Shown here piece by piece: positions 4,487 to 5,014 of a stretch of DNA of 5,014 bases. The DNA lies in the NCBI GenBank assembly GCA_046496815.1, contig JAWOGN010000053.1, forward strand, positions 1 to 5,014, written 5' to 3'. A program made the position numbers and the translations under genes. The notes beneath the pieces were generated by a model, which worked only from the letters and a program-made list of their open reading frames with translations, made no database searches and was not told the DNA's origin. Origin of the DNA: JAWOGN01 sp046496815. GTDB lineage: Bacteria > Desulfobacterota > DSM-4660 > Desulfatiglandales > Desulfatiglandaceae. Positions within the stretch are counted from its first letter, which is position 1; the number at the start of each line of letters is the position of its first letter.

Positions 4487-5014
4487 TCACTTGGGTCGGT
4501 CCTCTTCGGATCTGACTGCCTCTATATTGCGCTTTATTTTTTGGAGGCCCGCTCTGGCAAATACCGTCTTTCCGAATTCCCTCTCAAAATCATCTGTATT
4601 CATCTTCAGGATGTCGTCGGTCGAGGGAAGTGAAGTCTCTACAGCCGGCGTCCCTGAATTAAACGGGCATACCTCTTGGCACACATCACACCCGAAAAAG
4701 CAGTGCCCCATCTTCCTGCCGATCTCACCTGCCACGGGTGCGCGGCGCTCAATCGTCAAATAGGAAAGGCATTTGGAAGCATTCAAGGAGAAAGGCGCCT
4801 CAAGTGCTCCTGTCGGGCAGGCGTCGACACATCGCATACAGGTACCACACTGGCAGTCCATGAAAGAATGCTTCCGGGAAGGCAACATCGCGGTGGTCAA
4901 AATCTCCATGAGGAAGAGATAGGAGCCGTGCCCGGGAACAATGAACATCGTGTTCTTGCCCATGAAACCGGTACCGGAAGCAACGGCGAAACTCCGCTCG
5001 AGAATGGGGGCTGA
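4487..5014 (-). CDS. queG: epoxyqueuosine reductase QueG, C-terminal part (5' end outside window)
   Basis: QueG is a cobalamin- and iron-sulfur-dependent enzyme that reduces epoxyqueuosine to queuosine at the wobble position of tRNAs with GUN anticodons. The frame is open to the window edge, giving 175 visible residues. Reading from the edge, SAPILERSF then GTGFMGKNTM match the family's end of the cobalamin-binding reductase domain. The first cluster motif is C-G-T-C-x2-C-x3-C-P (CGTCMRCVDACP), and the second is G-C-D-V-C-x3-C-P. The Cys in SKCLSYLTIE between them is the usual extra ligand. The protein ends about 55 residues after the second motif, without the HEAT-repeat extension of some homologues. 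GTGFMGKN replaces the common G-L-G-W-I-G-K-N, so a QueG-like paralogue is possible. The N-terminal part is missing only because the window ends. Confidence 0.85.
   Translation of the reverse strand, partial: SAPILERSFAVASGTGFMGKNTMFIVPGHGSYLFLMEILTTAMLPSRKHSFMDCQCGTCMRCVDACPTGALEAPFSLNASKCLSYLTIERRAPVAGEIGRKMGHCFFGCDVCQEVCPFNSGTPAVETSLPSTDDILKMNTDDFEREFGKTVFARAGLQKIKRNIEAVRSEEDRPK

Noticed and set aside
4480..4495. bidirectional terminator between the convergent flavoprotein and queG genes
   Set aside because: Only AAGT/ACTT or CCC/GGG pairings are possible in and around the 5-bp gap, with no T-runs.
4968..4977. CCGGTACCGG palindrome
   Set aside because: It lies in the coding sequence of queG and is explained by the Gly-Thr-Gly codons of a conserved motif.

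Overview
No obviously novel multi-gene system is visible. The window holds housekeeping, repair and stress genes of what looks like an anaerobic Gram-negative bacterium, most likely a member of the Desulfobacterota (former Deltaproteobacteria). That assignment is an inference. It rests on a bacterial SMUG1-type uracil-DNA glycosylase (known from Geobacter), a stand-alone NFACT-R domain protein, an iron-sulfur flavoprotein with a compact cysteine motif, and an intergenic hairpin repeat of the ATTCC...GGAAT type that I associate with these genomes. No rRNA, tRNA, CRISPR array, transposase or phage gene was seen.

Layout. Positions 1-264 (+) hold the C-terminal part of a GNAT N-acetyltransferase, probably the end of a MarR-GNAT fusion. 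Positions 265-452 form a convergent gap with small GC-rich hairpins and a short ORF behind a very good Shine-Dalgarno site. Positions 453-1247 (-) encode a HAD-superfamily hydrolase. A 423-bp divergent intergenic region (1248-1670) carries a palindrome and a cluster of four short hairpins that looks like a composite interspersed repeat. Next on the + strand come msrA (1671-2144), a SMUG1-like glycosylase (2232-2942), an NFACT-R protein (2950-3363) translationally linked to it, a cold-shock protein (3549-3752) with its own promoter and a structured leader, and an iron-sulfur flavoprotein (3888-4481). The window ends with the C-terminal half of an epoxyqueuosine reductase QueG (4487-5014, -), convergent with the flavoprotein and 5 bp from it.

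How the genes fit together. MsrA repairs oxidised methionine, the SMUG1-type enzyme removes uracil and related lesions from DNA, and the flavoprotein may act in redox or oxygen defence. NFACT-R, the cold-shock protein and QueG all concern RNA (binding, chaperoning and tRNA anticodon modification). The only pair that looks co-transcribed and co-translated is SMUG1 and NFACT-R. The most useful items for follow-up are that pair, the two-hairpin leader of the cold-shock gene, and the composite repeat upstream of msrA.
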